From contig SVFY01000003.1 in assembly GCA_015056625.1 (NCBI GenBank), forward strand, positions 62,001 to 126,000: a stretch of 64,000 nucleotides of DNA. The letters run 5' to 3'. The translations under genes were made by a program, and so were the position numbers. The notes under the pieces are model-generated. The model did not search any database. It was not told where the DNA came from and worked only from the letters and a program-made list of their open reading frames with translations. The DNA comes from Butyrivibrio sp. Its GTDB lineage: Bacteria > Bacillota > Clostridia > Lachnospirales > Lachnospiraceae. The first letter of the stretch is position 1, and each line of letters opens with the position of its first letter. Shown in pieces: positions 41,903 to 51,036 of the stretch.

Positions 41903-42426
41903 CAGGCATTTACCTCCCTTCCGCAAAGTCTCTTGATGTGGTTGTAGATTGCCTCAAGTTCAAAAATGATCATGGCAAGACCTGCAACCGGGATTGGGAA
42001 ATACATCCAAAATCTTGAGAGCTTTGGAAGTGAAACATACACACCCTTAGCTCCAAGTGTTGTGGCATACTGCCAACCAACAATAAGCATTACAAAAGCA
42101 AGTACAAGTACAAATGCATCTGAAACCAGATCCAATATATTTAATAGTTTTTCAGGTAGATATCTGTCAAGAGCAGTCATACGAATGTGAGCACCGCGTC
42201 TGATGGCCAGAGCAGCAGATAAAACTGCCATATAAGACATGAGAGTGAGGACAATCTCCTCACTCCATGATGGGTCTGGTACAAAAGAAACGTATCTTCC
42301 AAGTACGCTCATGCTGGTGATCAGAATATCTGCCACCAGCAGGAGCTTACAAACGAACAAAACAACTTTATATGTCACATCATATGCTGGCTTGATCTTG
42401 TCTACCGCGTTGAAGAAAGAATCCAT
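41902..42426 (-). CDS. dctQ: TRAP transporter small permease
   Basis: A 174-residue four-helix DctQ (SVLGRYVSFVPDPSWSEEIV, RRGAHIRMTALDRYLP, FPIPVAGLAMIIFELEAI). It links the binding protein to DctM. The gene is 44 bp after dctP and overlaps dctM by 1 bp. Confidence 0.9.
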   Translation of the reverse strand: MDSFFNAVDKIKPAYDVTYKVVLFVCKLLLVADILITSMSVLGRYVSFVPDPSWSEEIVLTLMSYMAVLSAALAIRRGAHIRMTALDRYLPEKLLNILDLVSDAFVLVLAFVMLIVGWQYATTLGAKGVYVSLPKLSRFWMYFPIPVAGLAMIIFELEAIYNHIKRLCGREVNA

Positions 42427-42470
42427 AATACCTCCGGTAAAATCAAGACTAGCGTTTAGTTTTGTTAATA

Positions 42471-43565
42471 TTATTTACCAAAATCAACGATCTTCTGGTA
42501 GTAGTCCTCAAGTCCCTTGATGTTCTCTTCGATTACAGGCTTAACTGCTTCCTGCCAAGGTGTGATGTCATCAACTTCGATGATGTGTACGCCATCAGCC
42601 TTAAGCTCGTCAAGAACCTCTTTCTCTTTGCTCTCTGAGATTGATCTGTTGTACTCAGAAGCTGCCTTACCAGCGTCCATAAGGATCTGCTGCTGGTCTG
42701 CTGAAAGCTTGTTCCAAGCTTCGTCTGTGATGATAACCTGGATAGCACCAAGTGTATGTCCGTCAAGGATCATGTAAGGAGCAACCTCTGGGAATGCGTT
42801 TGACTTGTAGTTAGCGATAGGCTGCTCAGCGCCATCAACAACACCAGTCTGAAGAGCTGAGTAAAGCTCACCAAAGCTTACAACTGTAGGTGATGCGCCA
42901 AGACCTTCAACAAGACCATTCATGATAGGGTCGTTAGAAACACGAAGCTTCATGCCCTTGAATGATGTGATGTCCTTAACTTCGTTAACTGTGAAGAAAT
43001 GACGGAAACCTTCCTCACCATAGAAAAGACCTCTTACGCCTGAACCGTTCTCAGAAGGCTCCTGAAGGAATTCCTGAGCAAGGTCTGATGTTGCGAATTT
43101 CCAGAAATGCTCACGGCTTGTGAAGATGTATGGAAGTGAAAGAAGCATTGACTTCTGTCCGCCGTAGCTTGTAAGAGCGAAAGCTGAGATACGGGACATA
43201 TCGATTGTGCCGCCGCCACCGAGCATAGAATCAAGTACGTCGTTCTCTGATCCAAGAACACCACTTGCCTGAAGGTCGATGATGATTGATCCGTTTGATC
43301 TTGACTCAACTTCTTCCTTGAACTTCTGGTCTGTCATACCAACGATTGTGTCAAGAGGGTTAACCTCTGCCATAACAAGAGTGATAGCATCTGCTGCTGG
43401 CTCAGTTGCAGGTGCCTCTGCTGCTGCGTCTGCTGCTGGAGCTTCAGCTGCTGGAGCCTCTGCTGCAGGAGCTTCTGCTGGTGCTTCAGGTGCTGAAACA
43501 CCACATGCTGTCATGGAAAGAACCATAGCAGCTGTTAAAACTACTGATAAAAATCTTCTCTTCAT
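42471..43565 (-). CDS. dctP: TRAP transporter binding lipoprotein
   Basis: A 364-residue DctP. Lipoprotein signal with lipobox SMTACG at about residue 20, then an Ala/Pro/Glu linker of four AEAPA-type repeats, then the binding domain: MAEVNPLDTIVGM, SGVLGSENDVLD, LSLPYIFTS, GMKLRVSNDPIMNGLVEGLG (with the family arginine) and YSALQTGVVDGAEQP. Substrate is probably an organic or sugar acid; it cannot be fixed from sequence. Similar to the second DctP at 36.7 kb. First gene of the TRAP operon, so it carries the promoter. Confidence 0.9.
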   Translation of the reverse strand: MKRRFLSVVLTAAMVLSMTACGVSAPEAPAEAPAAEAPAAEAPAADAAAEAPATEPAADAITLVMAEVNPLDTIVGMTDQKFKEEVESRSNGSIIIDLQASGVLGSENDVLDSMLGGGGTIDMSRISAFALTSYGGQKSMLLSLPYIFTSREHFWKFATSDLAQEFLQEPSENGSGVRGLFYGEEGFRHFFTVNEVKDITSFKGMKLRVSNDPIMNGLVEGLGASPTVVSFGELYSALQTGVVDGAEQPIANYKSNAFPEVAPYMILDGHTLGAIQVIITDEAWNKLSADQQQILMDAGKAASEYNRSISESKEKEVLDELKADGVHIIEVDDITPWQEAVKPVIEENIKGLEDYYQKIVDFGK

Positions 43566-43705
43566 TTTTTACCTCCCTAATTGTAAAAGAAATTGTTCGG
43601 ACTTTTTTGTCCTTTGCTAAACAGATTATAAATTGTATAAACAAATCATTAAATCGGACATTATTATCATCGAATAGCATATTTTTAATGTTAGAAAAAG
43701 TAATG

Positions 43706-43711
43706 TATAAT
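43706..43711 (+). promoter_or_regulatory. -10 box of the diguanylate cyclase gene
   Basis: TATAAT, 39 bp before the ATG, with a weak TTTAAT-like -35 at about 43684. The gene lies alone in this direction, so it should have its own promoter. Confidence 0.45.
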
Positions 43712-43749
43712 AAGGTAAGACTATTTTTTGTTTCCTTAGGGAGAATTTT

Positions 43750-44886
43750 ATGAACCTACTGGCAGTAGCAACATCAGACTATATCGGCTTTATGCTTCTC
43801 GTAGCCATGCTGATATCCAGCAAGATACGTCGTGCAGATGCTGGTCATTTTGAATATAAGATATTTACTGCTATGACTATTCTTACCATGGTAGCGTGCG
43901 TATTAGATTTTCTGGTTTTCTTTAGTGATGGTAAGCCCGGTGTTCTGATGCGTATTCTCAACATGGCCGGAAACACCTTCTGTTTCATGGCCAATCCGAT
44001 CTTTATCGCTTCCTGGTGCATATATGAAGACCTTAAGCTTTACCACTCAATGACCAGGATAAAAAAGATTTACACCTACGCCTTTATACCAGCAGTAATA
44101 ATGGGAATTTTAGCTCTTTTAAACAATATCTTCCCAATCATTTACACCATAGATACCGACAATGTCTACCACAGACTTCCTCTTAGCTATCTCTATTACG
44201 TTGTAGATTTTGGATATGTTATTCTGAGCTACTATATACTAAAGAAATTTGAAGGACGTTATGGCAAAGTAAGGTTTTTCCCGCTTTATCTCATGGTTGG
44301 TCCGATCCTTTTAGGATGTTTGCTTCAGTCCATATTTTATGGCATTTCCCTTATCTGGGTGTCCATATCCGTTGGCCTTACAGCAATCTACATGTCCCTT
44401 CAGAATGAGTTTTCATACCTCGACAGGCTTACTGGTCTATACAACAGAGCCTATCTGGATTACCAGCTTGAAGTCATCTCCAAAGAGAAAAAAACTGTTG
44501 GCGGTATCATGATCGACGTTGACTACTTTAAGAGTATCAATGACAACTTTGGACACCACGCAGGAGATGAGGCACTCATAGATGTAGCAAGAGTCATCAT
44601 TTTCGCCAAGCCTGACAAGGCCATTGCTACACGATTTGCAGGAGATGAATTTATCATTCTTGTCCCTGAGACTTCTGAAAAAGAGATGAAGAACGTCCTA
44701 AAGAGCCTCCACGACGAGGTGGATCTGTTCAATGAAACAGAGGGAAGACAATACAAGCTGTCACTTTCCATGGGCTACAGCATATTCCACCAGGACAGCG
44801 AAACCATGGACGACTTCTTAAAGCACATGGACGACAACATGTACGAAGAAAAGCAAATCAATCACATACAGGAACTTGCAAAATGA
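43750..44886 (+). CDS. membrane-bound diguanylate cyclase
   Basis: A 378-residue protein: six to seven N-terminal helices (residues about 1-220) and a GGDEF domain (about 230-375). Active-site motif is AGDEF (297-301), a functional variant. The helix-loop before it (MIDVDYFKSINDNFGHHAGDE) carries the metal aspartate and the GTP-site residues. No RxxD inhibitory site is seen five residues before AGDEF, so product inhibition may be absent. Makes cyclic di-GMP in response to an unknown membrane signal. Ends before a shared terminator. Confidence 0.9.
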   Translation: MNLLAVATSDYIGFMLLVAMLISSKIRRADAGHFEYKIFTAMTILTMVACVLDFLVFFSDGKPGVLMRILNMAGNTFCFMANPIFIASWCIYEDLKLYHSMTRIKKIYTYAFIPAVIMGILALLNNIFPIIYTIDTDNVYHRLPLSYLYYVVDFGYVILSYYILKKFEGRYGKVRFFPLYLMVGPILLGCLLQSIFYGISLIWVSISVGLTAIYMSLQNEFSYLDRLTGLYNRAYLDYQLEVISKEKKTVGGIMIDVDYFKSINDNFGHHAGDEALIDVARVIIFAKPDKAIATRFAGDEFIILVPETSEKEMKNVLKSLHDEVDLFNETEGRQYKLSLSMGYSIFHQDSETMDDFLKHMDDNMYEEKQINHIQELAK

Positions 44887-44895
44887 AGCGCAAAA

Positions 44896-44937
44896 AAGCT
44901 GCCACACCAGATGTTGGTGTGACAGCTTAAAATTTTT
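44896..44937. terminator. bidirectional terminator
   Basis: AAGCTGCCACACCA pairs with TGGTGTGACAGCTT (one mismatch); T-rich on the right (AATTTTTATT) and an A-run on the left (CAAAAAA, read as T on the minus strand). Serves the convergent diguanylate cyclase and J-domain genes. Confidence 0.8.
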
Positions 44938-44944
44938 ATTGGGG

Positions 44945-45487
44945 TTAAAAGAAAAATACGAACCTCAAAAGTATTGAAACAATCTCGTATATGATGAACC
45001 ACTTAAAGAGCTTGCCAAGAATGCTGGTACCAGTAGATGGTGTGTTCCAGCCATTAGCATTGTAACCACTGTTTCTATAGGCGCCATTTCTGGAGCTGTC
45101 AAAATTCCCAAAGCGGAAAAATCCAAAAGGTCCAAAGCCAAAGAAGGTTCCATAGTTCTCAAAAGGATTCTCACTGCTATCCTGCCAGCTATTAAATCCA
45201 CCATAGCCATTTCCGTAGCTGTTTCCATAGCCGTTACTGTAGCCAGAACCTGATGCTGTACCTGAACTGCTGTAGTACCCATCTGTTCCTGTGGCATGTC
45301 TTGCTGTGTGAGGCTTGGATAAAATGTCGTATGCAGCATTGATCTCGTTCATTCTCTGAGCTGCCACCTCATCTCCAGGATTAAGATCCGGATGATATTT
45401 CTTGGCAAGTGTTCTATATGCTTTTTTTATTTCTTCATCGGATGCTGAAGGACTTACTCCTAAAACCTTGTAGGGATCTTGTACCAT
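44945..45487 (-). CDS. J-domain protein with low-complexity middle and membrane tail
   Basis: A 180-residue protein. Residues 4-62 are a J domain with HPD at 32-34 ([11 protein letters not shown]), which stimulates an Hsp70. Residues about 65-145 are Gly/Tyr/Asn/Ser-rich, without the zinc fingers of true DnaJ. The end is one hydrophobic helix ([19 protein letters not shown]). It would act as a tail-anchored, membrane-localised Hsp70 co-chaperone. Client unknown. Confidence 0.85.
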   Translation of the reverse strand: MVQDPYKVLGVSPSASDEEIKKAYRTLAKKYHPDLNPGDEVAAQRMNEINAAYDILSKPHTARHATGTDGYYSSSGTASGSGYSNGYGNSYGNGYGGFNSWQDSSENPFENYGTFFGFGPFGFFRFGNFDSSRNGAYRNSGYNANGWNTPSTGTSILGKLFKWFIIYEIVSILLRFVFFF

Positions 45488-45532
45488 AACGCTTCTCCCA
45501 TGGCTACATGGCCATAATCAACTAAATTTTTT

Positions 45533-45961
45533 TCAAGTCTTTTTTATAAATCTGTTCCCGCATTTGGGACATCTTATCTCGATCTTGCCCTTTCCCTTGG
45601 GAACTCTTATCTTTTGTCCGCAGTCGCTGCAAATGTAGTACCTGCTTGTGCTACCACTTTGCATGTTCAGCTTTAGAACTTCTCCCCTGCTTCTTATGCC
45701 TCTTGTCATCTGAAGATATTTCTGATTTTCAGCATATCTTTTGGGAATGTTCCTGGAAAAAGATCTAAACATTGAATAGGCAAATAAGCCAACCCACATA
45801 AAGTATATTATCACACTACCTGCAAAGATATTTACCACCAGCAGTATCATCGATACTCCATAGCAGGCCCTTGCCATGTTATCAAAACCATTTCGCCCAT
45901 ACATGAGCCTCATCAAAAAACTCTGAAGCGCAAAACGCATCTGTCTTAAACTATTCTTCAT
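45533..45961 (-). CDS. zinc-ribbon membrane protein
   Basis: A 142-residue protein with one or two helices in the middle (YGVSMILLVVNIFAGSVIIY, FMWVGLFAYSMF) and a C-terminal zinc ribbon (YICSDCGQKIRVPKGKG, CPKCGNRF). Function unknown. ATG 45961 has GAGGA at the best distance; ATGs at 45967 and 45994 are less likely. It lies 45 bp upstream of the J-domain gene on the same strand, so the two may form a small membrane-protein-quality operon; this is inference from position. Confidence 0.75.
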   Translation of the reverse strand: MKNSLRQMRFALQSFLMRLMYGRNGFDNMARACYGVSMILLVVNIFAGSVIIYFMWVGLFAYSMFRSFSRNIPKRYAENQKYLQMTRGIRSRGEVLKLNMQSGSTSRYYICSDCGQKIRVPKGKGKIEIRCPKCGNRFIKKT

Positions 45962-46100
45962 TTTCATTCCTCGATGTTCTCTTTCTTTGCACAAATTTTA
46001 CAATACTTCCGCCAAACAATAAATGTCTGTTTTCGCAAAATATGTGTTTTATTTTGCTACAAAAGAAAGATTAACACGTAACCCTTAATCCAACCTTAAA

Positions 46101-46262
46101 ACAAGACACGGGGACGGTTCTGCTGACACGGGGACGGTTCGGTTGCTGACACGGGGACGGTTCTGTTGTCAGGTTTTATCAGAATAAAACCTGACAACAG
46201 AACCGTCCCCGTGTCAGCAACCGAACCGTCCCCGTGTCAGCAGAACCGTCCCCGTGTCTTGT
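46101..46262. repeat. perfect 79-bp-arm palindrome of GACACGGGGACGGTTCT units
   Basis: 46101-46179 is the exact reverse complement of 46184-46262, with loop CAGA. Each arm has three copies of GACACGGGGACGGTTC separated by short spacers (TGCT, GGTTGCT) and ends in the same TGTCAGGTTTTAT as the 3.5-kb palindrome. The two palindromes share the core and inner end but have different copy numbers (2 and 3). It lies between the zinc-ribbon and ParB-HAD genes and probably ends transcription. Confidence 0.85.
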
Positions 46263-46268
46263 CAGATA

Positions 46269-47153
46269 TCACTCTTGCGTTTTTACGAAGCTCTTGCTCT
46301 TTTCGATTATCTCTTTTGACCAGTCAGCCCCTGTGGCCTCGATTGCTATCTCATCGAAATCTCCGGATCCACCGTGAGTTACAAGCACCATGTCATTGTC
46401 GATATGAACCGTCTGGCCATACTTATTAGCGATAAGTTTTGCCATGTTCTTTTCAGCCTCGGATTCGGATACTTTCTTTTTGGCCGTACCAACTATGATG
46501 CCATCCACGTTTACTGAGTAATGCCTGAAATACCTCTGAACGTCATCAATTGAATAATAGTTGGCTGAGTATACCCAAATATCATAGCCATGGGTGTTAA
46601 AGTGCCTGAAAAGAGCAGGAATACCAAGTCTCATACGCTTGTTGTTCTTTCCGCCACCTCTAAGTCCCGGTACCTTCTCTATGTATGGATCATTTGCATC
46701 ACGAAGTACCACTTCATCCAGATCCATAGTAACTCTCTTGTCGTGCTTGGAGTTTTCGATCATACGCCTTATGTCAGCAGGAGTTGTCATATTGATGATT
46801 TTGACAGGAACTTTCTTAAATCCGGATTTCATGGCTGCTGCCCACCTGTGATGACCATTGATCAGCATGTATCCGCTGGGATGAACCTTACCAACCATCA
46901 GGGGCTCCTTAATTGCAGGATATCCGTTTTGAACGTTCTCCCTGAACTCATTTACATAATTGGATATTATCCGAAAACTCGGTCCAATCTCAGGAAAGCA
47001 GAATTCATCCTCGGGATTTGGATGGATCTTGTCACAGGGAAGTTTTGTGATCAGAAGCCTTTCAAAAATACTGGCTGTTACAGGAACATACAGTCCCTTC
47101 TGGCTCTCTATCTCGTTGTATAACCACTCTTCGAACTCAGTCCTTTTTGGCAT
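46269..47153 (-). CDS. ParB/sulfiredoxin-fold domain fused to HAD-like hydrolase
   Basis: A 294-residue protein with two domains. Residues about 35-135 have the ParB/sulfiredoxin fold signature, with MLINGHHRWAAAMKSG and GHHRW at 100-104, the nucleotide-binding box of ParB CTPases and of small-molecule kinases of this fold. Residues about 140-280 are HAD-like with all four motifs: DLDEV (144-148), S196 in VYSANYY, K225-227 and IDND (251-254). A kinase-like and a phosphatase-like domain on one chain suggests a reversible phosphorylation activity, but substrate is unknown. ATG 47153 follows AAGGA. It stands alone, flanked by a terminator and a palindrome. Confidence 0.75.
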   Translation of the reverse strand: MPKRTEFEEWLYNEIESQKGLYVPVTASIFERLLITKLPCDKIHPNPEDEFCFPEIGPSFRIISNYVNEFRENVQNGYPAIKEPLMVGKVHPSGYMLINGHHRWAAAMKSGFKKVPVKIINMTTPADIRRMIENSKHDKRVTMDLDEVVLRDANDPYIEKVPGLRGGGKNNKRMRLGIPALFRHFNTHGYDIWVYSANYYSIDDVQRYFRHYSVNVDGIIVGTAKKKVSESEAEKNMAKLIANKYGQTVHIDNDMVLVTHGGSGDFDEIAIEATGADWSKEIIEKSKSFVKTQE

Positions 47154-47189
47154 ACATGCATCCTTTCACAGATCAGCATTAACAAAATA

Positions 47190-47221
47190 ACGACTATGAA
47201 ATAATTATATCTCATAGTCGT
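47190..47221 (-). terminator. terminator of the MATE transporter gene
   Basis: ACGACTATGA (47190-47199) pairs with TCATAGTCGT (47212-47221); on the minus strand it is followed by TATTTTG. It lies 16 bp after the MATE stop. Confidence 0.7.
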
Positions 47222-47237
47222 TTATCTTGCCAAGTAA

Positions 47238-48578
47238 TTACCTGGTGAGGTCTCTAACCCACTTATATTTCTTTACCCTTAGCATGACCCAGGGGATTTT
47301 TCCAACTTCATCAAGGCATGTGCAGGCATATACCGCAAGCGGCGACCAGTGGAAAACAAAGGCTCCGCACAAAGCCAGCGGTATCGCTATCATCCACATG
47401 CACACCACAAGGCTGTACAGATCAAAAATAGTATCTCCGCCGCCGTCTAAAACGCCGTTGATAGTTACAGTGTTTACGCATCTCCCGATCATGTAAAATG
47501 ACATGATCACCATCATCCAAATCAGGTATTCTCTTGCCTGGTCAGTCAATATAACGCCGCCCACCACAATGGGGGTAACAGCAAGTACAATGGCAGTTGA
47601 GATAAAACCAATGACAAAGGAGATATTCTTTAGCTTTAGACCATATTTTTTTCCAAGCTCGAGCCTTCCCGCTCCAAGCTCGTTACCAACGATGATCCCT
47701 GCAGCGCTTCCGATACCATTGCACATGCAGCATACAAGGTCTCTCACAACAGCTGCGATTGAATTGGCTGCAGCAGCATCAACTCCCATATGTCCCATGA
47801 TGGCAGTGTATGATGTAAATCCTACGCCCCAGCACAGGCACCCTCCCATGAGGGGCAGACACTGTTTCATGAAATCTAAGAACAGCTCTTTTGGTATCTT
47901 AAACAGCCTTGAGAGAGCTGGTCTGATATAGGAGGGCTTCGCCGATATGAAAAGACATAACGCCAGCTCGCAGATCCTTGCAATAGTTGTTGAAATTGCA
48001 GCGCCTCTTGCCTCCATCCTTGGAAGACCAAACATTCCAAAAATAAACACTGCATTAAAGATGATATTGATAACAACTGCAGCGGAGCTTATGGCAGCTC
48101 CCGCCTTAACTCTCTCAGTGACCTTCATGATGGTAAGATAACACTGAGACACTCCCGTTATAAGATAAGACCAGCCGGCAATCCGAAGGTAATCACTGCC
48201 GATCCTGATAAGATCTTTGTCAGCCGCAAATATCCCCATAAGCACCTGTGGACTAAACTCGCAGGCCAAAAAGAAAAGAACAGATACTATCCCGCAAAAC
48301 AGCAGTATGATGTTAAATATGTTCTCCAGAGCTCTTTTGTCGCCCTTGCCCCAGTACTGGGCGCCAAGTATGGCTCCTGCTGCCGTGGCAGAGGACAGGA
48401 ACATATTCTGAACAAATTGGATCTGTGTTGCTAAAGATACAGCAGTCATTTGTATCTGGGCAACTCTTCCAAGCATCAGCGCATCGCAGGCTGCAACCAG
48501 CGCCAGCATCAGGCTCTGAAGCGCAATGGGAAGAGCTATCGTTATGAGGTTTTTGTAAAATGCCTTATTATCTACCAT
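47238..48578 (-). CDS. MATE-family efflux transporter
   Basis: A 446-residue, twelve-helix protein of the multidrug/oligosaccharidyl-lipid/polysaccharide superfamily, MATE branch. Family features include IALPIALQSLMLALVAACD near the N-terminus with the MLGRVAQIQMTAVSLATQ segment, and GAILGAQYWGKGD. It would export toxic compounds in exchange for sodium or protons; the substrate cannot be predicted. Flanked by its own terminator and by the GH30 gene's terminator, so it is a single-gene unit. Confidence 0.88.
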   Translation of the reverse strand: MVDNKAFYKNLITIALPIALQSLMLALVAACDALMLGRVAQIQMTAVSLATQIQFVQNMFLSSATAAGAILGAQYWGKGDKRALENIFNIILLFCGIVSVLFFLACEFSPQVLMGIFAADKDLIRIGSDYLRIAGWSYLITGVSQCYLTIMKVTERVKAGAAISSAAVVINIIFNAVFIFGMFGLPRMEARGAAISTTIARICELALCLFISAKPSYIRPALSRLFKIPKELFLDFMKQCLPLMGGCLCWGVGFTSYTAIMGHMGVDAAAANSIAAVVRDLVCCMCNGIGSAAGIIVGNELGAGRLELGKKYGLKLKNISFVIGFISTAIVLAVTPIVVGGVILTDQAREYLIWMMVIMSFYMIGRCVNTVTINGVLDGGGDTIFDLYSLVVCMWMIAIPLALCGAFVFHWSPLAVYACTCLDEVGKIPWVMLRVKKYKWVRDLTR

Positions 48579-48593
48579 CGCTTATCCATAACA

Positions 48594-48642
48594 GAACCCT
48601 AAGAAATACCGTCATTTCGCTATGGCGAATTTCAAAGGGTTC
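48594..48642 (-). terminator. terminator-like hairpin after the GH30 gene
   Basis: GAACCCT (48594-48600) pairs with AGGGTTC (48636-48642), enclosing a second stem TTCGC/GCGAA and AAAT/ATTT. It follows the GH30 stop by 8 bp; no long T-run follows, so termination strength is uncertain. Confidence 0.5.
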
Positions 48643-48650
48643 ATTATCTT

Positions 48651-49988
48651 TTACTCATATAATACTGTCTGTATAGAGTGAGGCGCAAGTGTCAGTTCCA
48701 CGCACTCATCGTCCTCCCTGAGATTTACCGGAACTTCCTCACCAGTCTTATTAAGGATGACCACTACCCTTACTCCATCAGGGTTAAGGAAAGCTGCAGC
48801 ATCAAGTTTATCTGTGTATTTGCTGCTCCAGATAAGGCTTGCACCTTCCCTGATATATCTTGTTAAGTGTCCGATGTAATAGTATGAGAGTTTTTTCTCG
48901 TACTCTTTGCCGGACTCCAAAGCTTTTATGGGAGCATCGCAGTAGTTTCCAACATGGTTTGGACCACCCTGAAAATCAACGATCAGGTTCCAGTCAAATA
49001 TAGCGGTTATTCCGCCCTTGAGATTGCCGATCATCTGATGGGCGTACATCTCTGCATTCTGTACATCACTGGCATCAGAAAGCCTTGAATACTCAACACA
49101 TCCTTCGGTAAAAAAGATCTCTTTTTCCGGAAAATGCTTTTTGATGAGCCTCAGGTTTTCGAAGTGATCCCCTGTATACCAGTGAACTGCACAGCCAGAT
49201 ACATACCTGTCTGCGCCCTTTCTTGAGAGGATCTCTTTAAGTCTCACATAGGAAATTTCCTTGTTGTGGTCCCAGACAAAGATCTTCATCTTATCAAGAA
49301 GTCCCGCCTTCTCCATGGCTGGTCCTAAGTAATCTGCCACAAACTCCGCTTCATCCTGGGCTGTGTATATGCAGGAATCCCAGGTCTGAGTTGCCATGGG
49401 TTCATTCTGGATCGAGGTAAAAGAAATATCTATTCCGATACTTCTGTACTCTTCAATAAATCTTACAAAGTACTTAGCCCAAAGCTCTTTATACTCACTT
49501 TTAAGCTTACCGCCATGGTTCATCTCTCCATTGGTCTTCATAAATGGTGGAGGTGACCAGGGAGCCATCATCAGTACTGGCTGCCTGCCAAGTTTTTTGG
49601 TAGCTGCCTCTATCATGGGAATGATCTCTTTTTTATCATGAGAGATATCAAAGGTGTCTAAAGTCTCATCCCCATCATCGATATAGGTGTAATTGCCAAG
49701 GGCAAAATCACAGCTGTTCATGTGAATGCGCCCCATTGTATAGCGAAGACCAGAATCTCCATAAAGATCCTCGATGAGGTTATCTTTTTTGTCCTCCGGA
49801 AGGCCCATATAGGTATGGGCTGCAGCCTCAGTGAAGGCTCCTCCAAAGCCTCTGATGGTGGTCTCCTTTTCATCGGGATAGATGACAAGCTGCTTCATTT
49901 CCTTAGCAGCAGTGACTTCTCCAGCGCTCTGCTGTGCCCAGAACAGGCCTCTGCTGGTATCTGTCTCGATAATTTTTATATTTTTCAT
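48651..49988 (-). CDS. GH30-family glycoside hydrolase
   Basis: A 445-residue cytoplasmic enzyme of clan A with the layout of GH30 (glucosylceramidase-like). GFGGAFTEAAAHTYM near the N-terminus, MAPWSPPPFMKTNGEM, acid/base E196 (IQNEPMA) and nucleophile E295 (FFTEGCVEY), WNLIVDFQGGPNHVGNYCDAP and a C-terminal beta domain. There is no signal peptide, so it acts on imported oligosaccharides. Activities in this branch include beta-glucosidase, beta-1,6-glucanase and xylan-related ones; I cannot choose. Start overlaps the LacI gene stop by 1 bp. Last gene of the ABC operon. Confidence 0.9.
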   Translation of the reverse strand: MKNIKIIETDTSRGLFWAQQSAGEVTAAKEMKQLVIYPDEKETTIRGFGGAFTEAAAHTYMGLPEDKKDNLIEDLYGDSGLRYTMGRIHMNSCDFALGNYTYIDDGDETLDTFDISHDKKEIIPMIEAATKKLGRQPVLMMAPWSPPPFMKTNGEMNHGGKLKSEYKELWAKYFVRFIEEYRSIGIDISFTSIQNEPMATQTWDSCIYTAQDEAEFVADYLGPAMEKAGLLDKMKIFVWDHNKEISYVRLKEILSRKGADRYVSGCAVHWYTGDHFENLRLIKKHFPEKEIFFTEGCVEYSRLSDASDVQNAEMYAHQMIGNLKGGITAIFDWNLIVDFQGGPNHVGNYCDAPIKALESGKEYEKKLSYYYIGHLTRYIREGASLIWSSKYTDKLDAAAFLNPDGVRVVVILNKTGEEVPVNLREDDECVELTLAPHSIQTVLYE

Positions 49989-50995
49989 TACGAATCCTTT
50001 GCTTTTGTGGACTCGCGCGGGATTATCCTTCCGTTTAAGGTTATCAGCTCGCCAGATTCTCCATTTATCATCTTAACGAGCTTATCTACTGCTATTACGC
50101 CCTGCTTTTCAAAGAAGGTACGAATAGTGGTGATAGATGGGCTTACAAGTCTTGTAAGCTCGATATCATCACATCCTATGACATTGACCTGATCCGGAAC
50201 ACTTACGCCTCCGTCTCTGAAGGCCTCAGATGCACCTATAGCACTCAGGTCATTGGCTGCAAAAACAGCATCTGGCAAAGGTTTGTCCGAGTCAAGAAAT
50301 TCTGTGACAGAATCGTATGCTGCCTTTCTCTCAAATTCGCCACGTAATATATAATCATCCGATACGGTGATGCCTGCTTTTTTAAGCTCATCAAAAAAGC
50401 CTTTCTTACGCTCACCAGCATCGTAGTTGGTCAATTCACCTTCTATGAACATGAATCTCTTGTGACCAAGCTCCAAAAGGAACCTGGCAGCCTTCTGTCC
50501 TCCATTGTAGGAGTCAAACACCACGCTGGATGACTTGTCTCCTACAAGGATCCTGTCTATGTAGACAGTTGGAATACCCTGGTTTTTAAGGATCTGCTCC
50601 TGGTCGCTGCCAATTGCACCATTTAAGATAATAGCTCCATCAACTCTGTGTCCCATGATGTTAGCCATGATATGTCTGGCGTCGTAGCTTAAAAAGATCT
50701 CCAGCTCATACCCGTTATCCTTGCAGGCGTTGTATATGGAATCAGACAGTTCACCGTAGTAAGGTCCTCTGATGGCACCAAGGAAAAGCCCTAAAACGCC
50801 GGTAGCTCCAGCTTTTAAATTCCTGCCGTTAAGGTTTGGAGTATAATTTAGCCTCTTGGCTACCTCCAGGATCCTCTCCTTGGTGTCAGGATGAAGGACA
50901 TTCACATTATTTAAGGCGTTGGAAACAGTAGATATCGATACTCCCGCTTCTCTAGCCACATCTTTAATTGTTATTTTTCTGTTTTTGTTAGACAA
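49988..50995 (-). CDS. LacI-family repressor of the sugar ABC operon
   Basis: A 335-residue regulator: N-terminal helix-turn-helix TIKDVAREAGVSISTVSNAL (residues 9-28), hinge helix, and a periplasmic-binding-protein-like sensor domain (GLFLGAIRGPYYGELSDSI, NVIGCDDIELTRL). It sits inside the operon between the binding protein and GH30 genes. Three palindromes of the LacI type (core AAAACGTTTT) occur in the operon's control regions, and this protein is their likely binder. A minor alternative is CcpA-type carbon control. Confidence 0.92.
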   Translation of the reverse strand: MSNKNRKITIKDVAREAGVSISTVSNALNNVNVLHPDTKERILEVAKRLNYTPNLNGRNLKAGATGVLGLFLGAIRGPYYGELSDSIYNACKDNGYELEIFLSYDARHIMANIMGHRVDGAIILNGAIGSDQEQILKNQGIPTVYIDRILVGDKSSSVVFDSYNGGQKAARFLLELGHKRFMFIEGELTNYDAGERKKGFFDELKKAGITVSDDYILRGEFERKAAYDSVTEFLDSDKPLPDAVFAANDLSAIGASEAFRDGGVSVPDQVNVIGCDDIELTRLVSPSITTIRTFFEKQGVIAVDKLVKMINGESGELITLNGRIIPRESTKAKDS

Positions 50996-51036
50996 AGTAG
51001 GTTACTCCTTCATCTAGACATTATATCACACACCAA

